NCBI GenBank assembly: GCA_029718625.1
Contig: CM056379.1
Span: 62,151,626 to 62,215,625, forward strand
DNA from: Synaphobranchus kaupii
Taxonomy: Eukaryota; Chordata; Actinopteri; Anguilliformes; Synaphobranchidae
Length of the DNA: 64,000 bases
Direction of reading: 5' to 3'
In this document: piece by piece, positions 45,520-56,405 of the stretch
Layout: the number at the start of each line of letters is the position of its first letter
Position numbering within the stretch: position 1 is the first letter of the stretch
Notes under the pieces: generated by a model
The model's database searches: none
Told to the model about the DNA's origin: nothing
What the model saw: only the letters and a program-made list of their open reading frames with translations
Made by a program: the position numbers and the translations under genes

Positions 45520-46470
45520 GCAAATAAAATACGACGACAGTCTATCTGGGTTATTTTCAGTGATTATTCCATCATTTTTGAAGTCAAACTATCGTTGAAT
45601 CCTTTACTTTGTGCTGACCTATATTCTCTGTGGAAGTACGGCGGCGGAGCTAGCTGTAGATTAGCCAGGGTATCTGCCTGTACGCTATCTGCTGTACTCC
45701 ACAGTTGCCGACACAATCCGTTTTGCCGTAAAGTTACATATTTGGTAGACAACAAGTCAGCTAAACACAAACATGCTACAGAATAACACAGCATATACAA
45801 GCAAGCACACTGGCTACCAATTTGCAGAAAAAGTTTGACCACTTCCATGACTTCCTAATCATGGCAACTAGCTAGCTAAATTGAATAGATAGATCACGCA
45901 TGCAATCATTTATTAGTTACCTGCTTGTCAGTTGTTTTCGGTGCATGAAGAAAAACAGGTGATGGCACAGCAGTCTCCTTCAGTAGAGGGTGTCCCGACC
46001 GTCCTTTTTTGGTTTTCACATAGTCATCCTCCGTGACATGGTCACTACACACTTTTAACTTTTTTAAGAGTCTCAATTGGTGTGTTGACATCCATGCGAG
46101 CAGCAAGAACCACAGCTGTTTTCTTTGTTGATCTTCCAATGGAAATCAGTGAAAACTTTGTGGTGCCCATTTTTTGCATGATTTGAACAACCTTGAAATA
46201 CATACCGAAATACCATCTTACCTGAACGTTAGCTAACAATACTACTATCTGATTCTTTCACACCCGCGATATTGTTGTTGGCCGGCACTACATACGGCAG
46301 CAGAGCTATACTTTACGTTACCTACTAACGTAAAGTATCGCTCCGCCGTCGTACTTCCACAGAGAATTTAGGTGAGCACAAAGTAAAGGATTCAACGATA
46401 GTTTGACTTCAAAAATGATGGTATAATCACTGAAAATAACCCCGATAGACTGTCGTCGTATTTTATTTGC
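45520..46470. mobile_element. Element with 131-bp inverted arms and a THAP remnant
   Basis: Bases 45520-45650 are the inverse of 46340-46470 at high identity (gcaaataaaatacgacgaca; tttgaagtcaaactatcgtt; tctctgtggaagtacggcgg). The 690-bp interior carries a minus-strand THAP-like coding remnant. Sequence beyond the right arm ends ccgaactatccctttaa at 46661-46677, which looks like the TTAA-flanked terminus of a Kolobok-type element, so the true element may reach 46673. The matching left terminus was not found. Confidence 0.7.
45906..46170 (-). pseudogene. THAP-type zinc-finger domain, frameshifted
   Basis: The first part starts MGTTKFSLISIGRSTKK and reads MDVNTPIETLKK; a frameshift near 46070 moves to LKVCSDHVTEDDYV. 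The end LLKETAVPSPVFLH has the AVPxxF-like signature of THAP domains, and CSDH supplies the second metal-ligand pair. The first cysteine pair was not recognised at the start, so the finger is incomplete. THAP domains serve as DNA-binding heads of P-element- and Kolobok-type transposases. No catalytic domain follows in this short element. Confidence 0.6.
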
Positions 46471-46474
46471 TTTG

Positions 46475-47128
46475 GGTGCACTGTAGAGTGTTTAAGTGCA
46501 TTTGGTAGTGGATGCTACTAGTTACCTTAGAGTTGCGCTAACATTAGAAATGCGTGTATGTCCAAAAGAAGGGACAGCATAGAATTATCTGAAAATGGTT
46601 TCCATCAATCAACTACATCATGGGTCAGTCGGAATTGAGACATTATGTCCAAAATTCCGAACTATCCCTTTAAGACCAGAAGCCGAGCTATGCAGGTCAG
46701 CCTATACGTAAAACAGTGATATACGTTCAGAAGAGCAGAAAGTGTTCTGGTGGCTTTGTCATCAGTTTGTATGGTGTCAGTGACTTGGTTAGTTAAAACA
46801 TTCATTCACGCAGTCTTGTAACGTGTATACATTACATAACCAACACTTTATTTTACTGTTTGAAATGTATATGAAGCCCAATGAACATGATCAGACTGTG
46901 TATGAGTAAGATAGAAAATAAAAAACATCATGCTACAGTTATTTTGACCTAGCCTGAGTATATTATTATTAGTAGCCTACTATTATTATTATTCCTACTA
47001 GTAGAAGAGGAGGTGGTGTGGTATTAATGGTGGTGGTATTACGATTAGTGGTGACGTTAGTGGTACGAGTTTTACATGATCTTACGGTTATTTTTTTATC
47101 TGGCATGAGTATATTTTTGCATTTGATA

Positions 47129-47160
<32 letters not shown>

Positions 47161-47177
47161 CATACACACAGTATATA
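46475..47177. other. Spacer with trinucleotide and (TG)n(TA)n repeats
   Basis: The simple repeats are (TTA)n at 46962-46992, a ggtggt-rich stretch at 47010-47060 and (GT)n(AT)n at 47129-47162. No gene. Confidence 0.5.
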
Positions 47178-47405
47178 CAGTACCAGTCAAAGGTTTGGAC
47201 ACACCTACTCATAGAAGGTTTTTTCCTTTATTTTTACTGTTTTCCACATTTTTGAATAGTAAAGACATCAAAACTATGAGATAACACAAATTAAATTATG
47301 CAAAGACCAAAAAGTGTCAAACAAATAAAAAAAAGTCATATATTTTAGATTCTTCAAAGTAGCCACCCTTTGCCTTGATAACGGCCTTAAACAAACAACT
47401 CCCTC
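47178..47405. mobile_element. Tc1/mariner terminus (cagtaccagtcaaaggtttg)
   Basis: The terminus follows TA at 47176-47177 and reads cagtaccagtcaaaggtttg, gacacacctactcat, then catcaaaactatgagataac and tagccaccctttgccttgat. This is the right-hand non-coding end of a very common fish Tc1 family. It breaks off near 47405; the transposase is absent. Confidence 0.85.
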
Positions 47406-47521
47406 AAACAACTTCTGTGGTAAACAGGTATTCCACAGGTAAACAGGTGATGCCATCATGACTCTATATAAAAGGATATCGAAAGACTCCTGATATCATA
47501 TTTCCAGGTACTCTTAGAAGC

Positions 47522-47994
47522 GATACTATAACCTCTGCATTTGAATGGATCTCTATGGGAATTGGGGGGTGGGGCTAGATTTAGCTTTAAATTACACTGG
47601 AACAGTGTGGAACACATGGTTGGCTAAATGGCTCTAAGTCATCAAGGGTCTGACGTACTGTATCAAACAAGCCTTAAACCATCACTCTGCTGCCAGATAT
47701 GCAGTAGATATGGATGGATCACTTTAAGGGTTGTTTCTCCTGACAAATTTTCCTATTGAACTCTATAGAAAAATAAGTCAGGAGAAGAAACCCTTCAAGT
47801 TATCCATCCATATCTACTGTATTTCTGGCAGCAGAGTGATGGTTTAAGGCTTGTTTGATACGTCAGACCCTTGATGACTTCGAGCCATTTAGCCAACCAT
47901 GTGTTCCACACTGTTCCAGTGTAATTTAAAGCTAAATCTAGTCCCACCCCCCAATTCCCATAGAGATCCATTCAAATGCAGAGGTTATAGTATC
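47522..47994. mobile_element. Hairpin MITE with about 220-bp arms
   Basis: Left arm 47522-47744 and right arm 47777-47994 are almost perfect reverse complements around a 32-bp loop. Blocks include ttgaatggatctctatggga, ttacactggaacagtgtgga and aaccatcactctgctgcca. The outer 50 bases of one arm also occur in the MITE at 37440-37500. No clear target duplication. Confidence 0.9.
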
Positions 47995-48009
47995 CCTGTG
48001 GTGGTATTA

Positions 48010-48032
48010 CTAATAGTGATATTGGTAGGCTA
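48010..48032 (+). repeat. Left copy of a 23-bp inverted repeat
   Basis: ctaatagtgatattggtagg and cta here are exactly inverted at 54528-54550, 6.5 kb away, immediately before the LTR at 54551. Confidence 0.8.
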
Positions 48033-48675
48033 GATTGGTTTGTGTTTTTTTTTCTCAAAAACAAACCAATGGTCATTGCTCCAAGGTTACATCATGGGTT
48101 TCAAAATATCAGAAAGATCTCAAAGGTCAAGATTAAAAAATGGCCATTTTACCATACCTCCCATTACCTTTTTGTTAATGCCCCAGTACATACTTCCATT
48201 AATGTTTTATGACTCATTACATACTTACTTTTTACATACATCTTTTTGTTAATGGTAAGATGAATAAATGAGAATAACTGTGAACCAATTATAAAAGAGA
48301 CACCATCTTAACAAGGAAAACATAAATAACTTTAATAAGAACAACAAAATAATAATAATAACAACAAAAGAATAAATTTTAAATAAGTAATAACAAATAA
48401 TAGGAAAATGATAAATAAGTGATAGCAAATTATGAACTATAATACAGTAGACTTGGAAGAATAGGAACAACACATCAAAATACAAAATCCAGAATTACGA
48501 CAAGAACAAAAACAACCAAAATAATAATCATTACAAAACAATAAATAAAATAAATTATTGTAATAATAAATTATTATTAAAAGATGATTAATAAGTAGTA
48601 GGAAATTATAAGACAGTCGACTTGGAAGAACAGGAACAACGACTCACAATACAATGGCACACAATTAAAAACTGC

Positions 48676-48709
<34 letters not shown>

Positions 48710-48938
48710 TTTAAAAACATAAAAAAAGGAGTTCGACCGGCAACAGGCCATTCAGCCCAACAGTTCATCATTGAAAATTTTTATTTATTTATTTATTTAA
48801 AATAATAAAACAATAAATACAATCAATAAATAATAAACCCAATAAAATACCTTAAAATGCATAAACCAATAAATCATTAAGAGAAATTAAAAACAATCAA
48901 ACCAAAAAATATACATAAATAAAATAGATTACCTAAAA
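48033..48938. other. AT-rich interval with (TAA)n
   Basis: Very A-rich, with (TAA)n at 48676-48702 and (TTTA)n at 48780-48800. The block gacttggaagaacaggaaca occurs at 48450 and 48620 with flanks of some 50 bases in common, which indicates a local duplication of about 170 bp. Possibly includes the 3' end of the adjoining LINE. Confidence 0.5.
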
Positions 48939-50375
48939 TTAAATAAAATCCATTACCGTGTCCAGCCTGGATTTAAAAACCTCCAAGGTTTCTCCCTCCA
49001 CAACATGCCCTGGCAATCTATTCCATACATTAACCACTCTCTGCGTGAAAAAATATTTCCTGATATTTGTATGGAATCTATCTTTTGCTAATTTCCAATT
49101 GTGCCCCCTTGTTCTGTTGACCGAGCTCACCTTGAAGAGTTGCCTGCCTTTCACCTTTGTTAATCCCTTTAATGAATTTAAAAGCCGTCAATCACATCTT
49201 CCCCTAAGTCTCCTTTTGCAAAGTTTGAAGAGATTAAGTATCCTAAGCCTTTCTTCATAACTTTTATCTTTTAAACCTGGGATTAGTCTAGTGGCCCTTC
49301 TCTGAACCTTTTCCAGCACCTCTATATCTTTCTTATAGCATGGTCCCCAGAACTGCACACAATACTCTAGGTGTGGTCTGACGAGGGTATTGTATAACGT
49401 GAGTTACTTAGATTTATACTATATACTCCTGGCTATATATCCTAGCATCCTGTTGGCCTTTTTGACTGCTGCAGCACATTGACTAGAACCAGAAAGGCTT
49501 TGATCAACTATTACCCCCAAGTCTTTTTCAACTTGAGCACCGTTCCAATTTTGTACCACCCATAAAGTAATCCTGCCTATATTTTTATTACCCACATGTA
49601 TAACCTTACATTTTGCCACGTTGAATTTCATTTGCCAGGTGTCTGCCCATCTCTGAATTTTGGTTAAATCCTCCCTGAATTATTTTGGTGGATTCCAAGC
49701 TATTGGCTAATCCTCCCAGTGTCATATCATCTGCAAATTTAACCAGTGTGCTTTCAATGTCACTGTCGAGATCATTTATGTAGATAAGGAAGAGGCAGTG
49801 GTCCCAGTACCGATCCCTGTGGGACTCCACTGCCCACAGTACCCCCTGCTCAGATAAGGTCCCTCCAACTACTACACTTTGTGTTCTATCCTGTAACCAG
49901 TTCCGAACCCACTCTGAACTGCTTCCTGTAATTCCTACCATCTTCATTTTACTAATGAGTCTTTCATGTGGTACCTTATCAAATGCTTTTTGGAAATCTA
50001 AGTATATAATATCGTAAGCCCTATTACAATCCAAACACTTGGTAGCTTCCTGAAAAAATGATAAAAGGTTTGTCAGGCATGACCCTTCCCTTGCGAAAAC
50101 CATGTTGGCTATCCCGTATGATGTTATGATTTTCAATAAATAATTCAAATTTGTCTTTAATTATGGATTCCAATATTTTAAACTGACAGGCCTATAGTTA
50201 CCCCTTTCTTATATATTGGTATCATATGTCCTTGCTTCCAGTCTTCTGGTATTTCTCCAGTTTTCAAAGACTGTCTAAAAATACATGCCAGAGGTTTAAA
50301 GATGATTGCCCCTAATTCTTTGAGTACCCTTGGGTATATGCATCAGGGCCAGCTGCCTTATTTGTCTTTAGTTTA
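48939..50375 (-). pseudogene. CR1-like LINE reverse transcriptase, 5'-truncated
   Basis: Minus-strand coding remains cover RT and the C-terminus. In order they read KAAGPDAYTQG (about 50340), FAREGSCLTNLLSFFQEATK, IIYLDFQKAFDKVPHERLIS with the first catalytic aspartate, LFLIYINDLDSDIE, then FADDMTL with the catalytic pair, EKDLGVIVDQSLSGS, and near 49100 NIRKYFFTQRVVNVWNRLP. The last is the typical end of CR1/Jockey-group proteins. Several stops and frameshifts are present, one of them at GVPQGSVLG, which now reads otherwise. The endonuclease is missing, as is usual for 5'-truncated insertions. Confidence 0.85.
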
Positions 50376-50884
50376 TTTTAATTATATAGTACAACATTAT
50401 CCTCAAAATTCAATATATGTGAAGACATTCTGAGCACAGGATAACAATAATAATCAATCGGGAACTATTGAATGATTCCTATGACTCCTTTTCTAGTTAC
50501 CCAAGAATGCTGAGCACATGAATGGCTTTTCCATCTCTGGTCTCCCCACACATTCATGATGGAACCACCTTCCACAGGCATCACATGAAATCTGTATTGT
50601 AAAAACAGCACTGTTATATTTTCTGTTAATAGCAAAAAATATATATTTTTTATTTCAATTTAAATGCACAGAATAATATTTAAAATGGTAAGTTTGGGAG
50701 CTGTTGGTGGCAAAATCCAGGATCAAAGAAGTAAAAGGACCCTGTATTTTCACCTTGATTTGCTAATTATCAGAATTCTTCAACCAGGAGGTAGGAATAA
50801 TTAGTGAAATCAGCTGGATGAGTTAATGGGTGGAAGAAACACATGGCAGGACTTTTACTTTCTGACCTCTGGACTTTCCACCTA
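50376..50884. other. Unannotated spacer
   Basis: AT-rich, nothing recognised. Confidence 0.4.
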
Positions 50885-51041
50885 AGGGGGGTATTTCACA
50901 AAGCAAAATTTAGCTGGATAACTGCACTAAATAAAACCCGGAACAGCTCTTTTTACTTCAGTCCATTTTCCATATTTGGAGGGTTCAATCAGTGCAGTTA
51001 TACAGCTAACTCTGTAATCCTGCTTCGTGAAATACCCCCCC
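50885..51041. mobile_element. Short MITE with ggggggtatttcacaaagca termini
   Basis: The left end ggggggtatttcacaaagca and the right end tgcttcgtgaaatacccccc are inverse with one difference, and the inner halves (tagctggataactgca; tgcagttatacagcta) are also complementary. Total about 157 bp. No transposase. Confidence 0.8.
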
Positions 51042-51167
51042 TGGATGGTGGCTCCTCCTTTTAAACCACTGATTCAGTGCATGGACATGCCACATCCAGT
51101 GTCAGTGGTTGCAAGACAGAAATGCATAATTGGCTCTTGTGTTGGCGGGATTGGGGAGAGACTGTGG

Positions 51168-51475
51168 GTGTGTCCCAATACTCAAAAAATTAACCCTCCA
51201 TTTCCTCCACTACCACCTCCTCTCCTCGGTGCCCCGAAACCGATCTTTGTGTTTTTAATCTAATGTCACTGAATTACATATTAATTACATATTAATGGTT
51301 ACATATTAGTTAATATCTTGACGCAAACCGCAATGTCAGGTACATTGTGTACTGTACATGCAACTACTTGAAACGTACAGACAGTTTAGCATATTTCCAG
51401 GTAGGAGACGAGTGGAGGAGACGAGTGGCGGAAAGGAGGTGGGGAGTGAAGAATATTGGGATGCAGCCTGTGTTT
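51168..51475. mobile_element. MITE with gtgtcccaatactc termini, copy 2
   Basis: The left end ggtgtgtcccaatactc is the inverse of gaatattgggatgcagcc at the right. The interior matches the element at 37912-38205 in reverse order (accgatctttgtg; gacgcaaaccgcaatgtc; aggagacgagtgg). Confidence 0.7.
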
Positions 51476-52045
51476 TGTGCACCAGCGACCCCCTATTGGT
51501 CATGTACATGTCTGTAATAGGCTTGTGAATGCAAACATATTAAATGTTTCCTCTGATGCTATGACTGCAGCAATATGTCTTCTCAATTATTTATTTCTGT
51601 AAGCATTAATATGAAACAAAAGTCAGTGTAAATGTTTTTAGGGAGTGTTTATAGAAGTAATATTTTCCCTTAAAATGCATTATTAAAAGGCAGGATAGTG
51701 ATCAAAAACACAAATAATTACATTTCTGGTGCTTATTATTAGTTTATGAAATTACCTTCATCCATATCACAAACTTTTTAAATGAACGATTAATAAATTG
51801 AGTCATTTGAACATTAAACACCCACCCAGCCACCTGTTTTAAATGCTAACCGAAAAAATGTGTTGTATTTTAAACATACTTTGCAGATTTTCACATTATA
51901 AACAAACAAAAAATAATAATAACTTTTGGGAAGTCAGATCATTCATATTGTTCACGTACAAAAAAAAACAATATTTGAATTTTAAAAAGAGGTCATGGTA
52001 TGTACAGCAGCCATGAATCGTACAATATTACAAACAGAAGTTGGT
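51476..52045. other. Unannotated AT-rich spacer
   Basis: No supported feature. Confidence 0.4.
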
Positions 52046-54470
52046 AAAAAAGACCTTCCATTCTTTATAAACACAGAGTGAAGAGTATGTGACAGAGCTC
52101 AATTCATTCATCATTCAATGTTCCCCTTATAAAAATGGACAAAACTGGAGGCAGGATAGTGAGCCTTGGTGAATCCCCCCAGCATGGTGAGATGTTTTAC
52201 AAGTACTGGTTTGGTGAACATGAGACCTTCCTTTCTTCAGAAACATAGGGGGAACGGTATCTGACGGGGCTAAATTCAGCTGTCGGATAATGTTTCCCCT
52301 TATGGAAATGGACAGATTTGGTGCTAAGATGGTGAAGCTTGGTGAATTGACTCTATATGGGGAGATGCTTTACCAGTATTAGTTTGGTGAATGTGAGCCC
52401 TTCCTTTCTTCAGAAACATAGGGGCAATGGTATCTGATGGGGCTAAATTCAGCTGTCAGATAATGTTTCCCCCTATGCAATTGGACAGAATTGGTGGTAA
52501 GATGGTGAAACTTGGTGAATTAACTCTATATGGGGAGATGAGTTACCAGAATTAGTTTGGAGAATGTGAGGCCTTCCTTTCTTCAGAAACATAGGGGGAA
52601 CGGTGTAACTTTCCACTCCCATCCTATTGTTTTGCCGTGTTTTCCCTCTCCCCCTGTTTCGTGTTTGTCTCTCCATTGTCCGTTTTCCCCCTTGCTGCAG
52701 GTTGGGCGTGTTTTCCCCGTTTGTATCACTCTGTTTCACTGCACTTATCTCTGCCTATCCCATTCCCCTGTTTCGCATGCATTCCACACTCTGTTTAATC
52801 ACCCTCGCATACATTCGCACGCGGCTCCTAATTGATTCCAATTAATGTTTGCATTTAGTCACCCAGTGTTTTCTGTCCTGTGCCAGTTCGTTAATGCTCT
52901 TTGTCTGAAACCTCTGGTCCTGTCTGATTCCCTGTCTAGTCGCTGCTTTAAAGTCTAGTTCTGTGCCGGCGTTTATTTGCCCTGCAATTCTGCCTAGTCA
53001 AAGTTTGCTCTGTCTGGAACAGCACTACCCGCTGTTCACTGTTTGGTCTCACTATACTAACTTTGTCTGCTTCAGTCTGCCAGCCTGCAGTCGTCCGTAA
53101 TCCCTGCCTGTGTTGCGGTTTCCCTGCCTCCCACCTGACGTGTGTGCATGCAGCTTGGGCTTCTGCTATTCCACCCTGCGGCAGTGCCCGCGTTCTGCCA
53201 GTGTTGCGGTGCTGCTGATGTGCTGTCGCTCCGGCCCCTGCTGTCGCTGCTGCCGCCCTGCTGTTGCCGTGCTGCTACTGCCGCTGCCCTGCTGCCACGC
53301 CTGCGTCCTGCCTGGACTCCGCTCCACTGTCCTGCTCTACCGCTCCCGCTCATCCCCTCCTCCACCAAGCCCGGTTGTCTGTCTCCATAACCTTCCCTGG
53401 CTTCCCCTGCTCCCGCATCATCATACCTGGACTGTCTGTAATTAATGTTCTCCCTATGCTTCAGGAGTTTTGGTCGAAGCATAATTTATTAGAGCTACGC
53501 ACTCTGTTGTCTGTCTGCTCATCCAGTTCCGGCTTGGAACTCTAACCACCTTTTGCCTTTCTCCCTATGCTCAGGACTTCCCTGATCATAAATAAATATT
53601 GAGTTTTGGCATTCCTGTCTACGAGTCATGCATTTGGGTCCAGTCCACTTCCGGGGTCGTAACAAACGGTATCTGATGGGGCTAAATTCAGCCGTGAGAT
53701 AATGTTTCCCCCATGGAATTGGACAAAATTGGTGGTAAGATGGTGAAACTTGGTGAATTACCTCTATATGGGGAGACGAGTTACCAGTATTAGTTTGGTG
53801 AATGTGAGGCCTTCGTTTCTTCAGAAACATAGGGGGAACGTTATCTGATGGGGCTAAATTCAGCCGTCAGATAATGTTTCCCCCTGTGCAATAGGACAGA
53901 ATTGGTGGTAAGATGGTGAAACTTGGTGAATTAACTCTATATGGGGAGATGTGTTACCAGTATTAGATTGGTGAATGTGAGTCCTTCCTTTCTTCAGAAA
54001 CATAGGGGGAACGGTATCTGATGGGGCTAAATTCAGCCGTCAGATAATGTTTCCCCCTATAGAAATGGACAGATTTGGTGGTAAGATGGTGACACTTGGT
54101 GAATTGACTCTATAAGGTGAGATGCTTCACCAGTATTAGTTTGGTGAATGTGAGTCCTTCCTTTCTTCAGAAACATAGAGGGAACGTTATCTGATGGGGC
54201 TGAATTCAGCTGTCGGATAATGTTTCCCCCTCTGTAATTGGACAGATGTGGTGGTAAGATGGTGGAACTTGGTGAATTAACTCTATATCAGAAGATGGTT
54301 TACCAGTATTAGTTTGGTGAATGTGAGGCCTTCGTTTCTTCAGAAACATAGGGGCAACGGCATCTGATGGGGCAAAACATCAGATTTGGATGTAGGATGG
54401 TGTAACTTGGAGAATCTACCTTGAATGAGGAGCTATTTCACCAGTATTAGTTTGTTGAATGTATTTTCTT
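52046..54470. repeat. 173-bp satellite-like tandem array, about eight units
   Basis: The marker ttctttcagaaacatag-like block (cttcagaaacataggg) recurs at about 52235, 52408, 52581, then after a 1066-bp insertion at 53818, 53992, 54165 and 54339. The spacing is 171-174 bp once the insertion is removed. Each unit also has gatggggctaaattcagc, gataatgtttcccc and taccagtattagtttggtga. The first unit (52046-52220) is the most diverged. Repeats are not open in any frame throughout. Confidence 0.9.
52604..53664 (+). mobile_element. Solo LTR (gypsy-like) inserted in the satellite
   Basis: The 1061-bp insert starts TGTAACTTTCCACTCCC and ends GGGGTCGTAACA. AACGG flanks it on both sides (52599-52603, 53665-53669). 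AATAAA at about 53590 lies near the end, as expected for an LTR polyadenylation region. Its start resembles the solo LTR at 11100-12622 read in that element's direction. Confidence 0.9.
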
Positions 54471-54527
54471 TGTGGAATAGGGGGTGGGAAGGTGATAGAC
54501 CCCACCTTAAAAGGTTAAAATTTCTTA

Positions 54528-54550
54528 TAGCCTACCAATATCACTATTAG
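54528..54550 (-). repeat. Right copy of the 23-bp inverted repeat
   Basis: tagcctaccaatatcactat followed by tag, exact inverse of 48010-48032. It ends at the base before the LTR. Confidence 0.8.
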
Positions 54551-54877
54551 TGTCAGGATCCTGTACTTTGTACTTGTTTTATTTTTGTATTCTGTCTTCG
54601 TTTTGTTTTATTTTTGTTCCTCTTACACCCCCCTGGTTTTGACTCCTGCCCGTGTTCTCGCGACCCTGATTTTGGATTCTGTTTTTGTGCCTTTGCTGTG
54701 CCTTCCCGGTTCCGACCCCTGCCTGTTCTGTGACTACTCTTTGGACTCTGTTTTTGTACCGTTGCCCTGTCTCCCCGGTTTTCTGTTGTACTACGGATTG
54801 CTGCTTTGCCCCTTCATTAAACTTCGGCTTTTGTACTTCCTGCCTGCTACTGGGTCCTGTTTCCACCCCCCTTAACA
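54551..54877 (+). repeat. LTR of a second retroelement
   Basis: TGTCAGGATCCTGTAC to CCCCTTAACA, 327 bp, with an attaaa polyadenylation-like signal at 54816. It is followed after 44 bases by an ATG opening a gag-like frame. A second copy was not found within 9 kb downstream, so the element is truncated. Confidence 0.7.
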
Positions 54878-54921
54878 GAAGGAACTCGCCAGTTAGGACC
54901 CAGCGGTCGGTCACCAGCGTC

Positions 54922-55476
54922 ATGGCGACTCAGGAATTTTTTGAAGACCCCTTTTTTAACAACAACTACTATGAGGAATACTTCATGGATATCTGGGGGC
55001 AGAACCCTGAGTTCGCCCATCAGCATGCCGACCACCACCCATCACCCCGGACTCTTTATCAGCCCACCTCCCACTCCGTTAGGCTCGGAGTCCTAACCCT
55101 TCAGCCGGCCAGCCCTGAGTCTACAACCCCTTCATTCACCCAACCCCAACCGTCACCTTTCGAAGGGACCCGCCTGGTCCTGTGTCCGGGAAACTATGGG
55201 CCCAGGAGAAAGCGAGGGGGTCCTGGTTCCCGGCTCCGTCGGAGGACTCAGCTACCCGTTGACAGAGGATCCATTTTCCACCCGTCCGTGTTCGCCAGCA
55301 CCCTGCCTGTTCCCCAGTCTGTCACCCTCGCCGACGCCCTGCCTGTTCCCCAGGTGGTCCTGTCTCCTGTCCCGCCATGTTCCAGCCCTCCTGTTCTGCC
55401 ATGTTCCAGCCCTCCTGTCCCGCCACGTTCCAGCCCTCCTGTCCCGCTACAGAGCCAGCTACCCGCCTGTCCTTAG
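54922..55476 (+). CDS. gag-like leader protein of a non-autonomous LTR element
   Basis: The 184-codon frame begins MATQEFFEDPFFNNNYYEEY, with an acidic-aromatic head, then a proline/serine-rich middle and a basic patch (GPRRKRGGPGSRLRRRTQ). It ends in proline-rich repeats (CSSPPVPPRSSPPVP) that run into the 30-bp minisatellite. No zinc knuckle, protease or RT follows. Similar heads are common in predicted fish retroelement proteins. Assignment rests mainly on position after an LTR. Confidence 0.5.
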   Translation: MATQEFFEDPFFNNNYYEEYFMDIWGQNPEFAHQHADHHPSPRTLYQPTSHSVRLGVLTLQPASPESTTPSFTQPQPSPFEGTRLVLCPGNYGPRRKRGGPGSRLRRRTQLPVDRGSIFHPSVFASTLPVPQSVTLADALPVPQVVLSPVPPCSSPPVLPCSSPPVPPRSSPPVPLQSQLPACP

Positions 55477-55815
55477 CTGCAGAGCCAGCTACCCGCCTGT
55501 CCTGAGCTGCAGAGCCAGCTACCCGCCTGTCCTGAGCTGCAGAGCCAGCTACCCGCCTGTCCTGAGCTGCTGTCAGCTACCCGCCTGTTCTGAGCTGCAG
55601 AGCCAGCTACCCCGCCTGTCCTGAGCTGCAGAGCCAGCTACCCACCTGTCCTGAGCTGCAGAGCCAGCTACCTGCCTGTCCTGAGCTGCAGAGCCAGCTA
55701 CCTGCCTGTCCTGAGCTGCAGAGCCAGCTACCCATCTATCCTGAGCTGCAGAGCCAGCTACCTGCCTGTCCTGAGCTGCAGAGCCAGCTACCCGCCTATC
55801 CTGAGCTGCAGAGCC
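55447..55815. repeat. 30-bp minisatellite, about 12 units
   Basis: Unit ctgcagagccagctacccgc followed by ctgtcctgag, encoding a 10-residue repeat in each frame (LQSQLPACPE in one). One unit is shortened near 55571 and one has an extra base near 55612, which shifts the frame. Confidence 0.95.
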
Positions 55816-55859
55816 AGCAGCCGCCCCCTGTCCCTGGGCCGCCTAGCCTGCGGCCGCTT

Positions 55860-56215
55860 ATTCGCCGCCGGCCTCCTGGGCGATGGAGCCATCGCCGCCG
55901 GCCTCCAGGGCGGTCCTGCCTGCGCCGCCATCCTCCTGAGCGGTCCTGCCTGTGCCGCTGTCCTCCTGAGCGGTCCTGCCCGCACCGCCGCCGCCGGCCT
56001 CCAGAGCGGTCAAGCCTGCACCACCGCCGCCAGCCTCCAGAGCGGTCCATCCTGCGCCGCCGCCGCCGGCCTCAGAAGCCGGCCTCCAGAGCGGTCCAGC
56101 TCGCGTCACCGCCGCCGGCCTCCGGAACAGTCCAGCCCGCGCCGCTGCCGGCCTCCAAAGTGGTCCACCCCGTGCCGCTGCCGGCCTCCAGAGCTGTCTC
56201 TCCTGCGCCGCCGTC
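55860..56215. repeat. GC-rich minisatellite (cggcctccagagcggtcc)
   Basis: About ten variable units of 30-42 bp, with abundant CpG. It looks like a degenerate continuation of the coding repeat of the preceding retroelement. Frames on the minus strand are open but only reflect the repeat. Confidence 0.85.
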
Positions 56216-56405
56216 CAGCCTCACTCACCAAAGAGAGTCGGGTTTTGGAGTCACTCGAGTCATCAAGTCAGTCTAACTTCCGGTTTAGCCCTCCTGAATG
56301 GGATAAAATTATTTAATAGTGCGGCTCTTCGAGACTTTCCAAATGTTATCGGAACGAATGGATCAAATTCTGATAGTGAAAGAGTTATTTTGCGGGGGTT
56401 GTGAC

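Noticed and set aside
53072..53545. Frames on both strands within the solo LTR
   Set aside because: LTR sequence of pyrimidine-rich composition; no gag or enzyme motif.
55447..55815. CRISPR-like regularly spaced repeats
   Set aside because: Units are contiguous without unique spacers and the DNA is animal; it is a minisatellite.
55788..56109. Glycine/arginine-rich minus-strand frames
   Set aside because: They mirror the GC-rich minisatellite and overlap each other in different frames.
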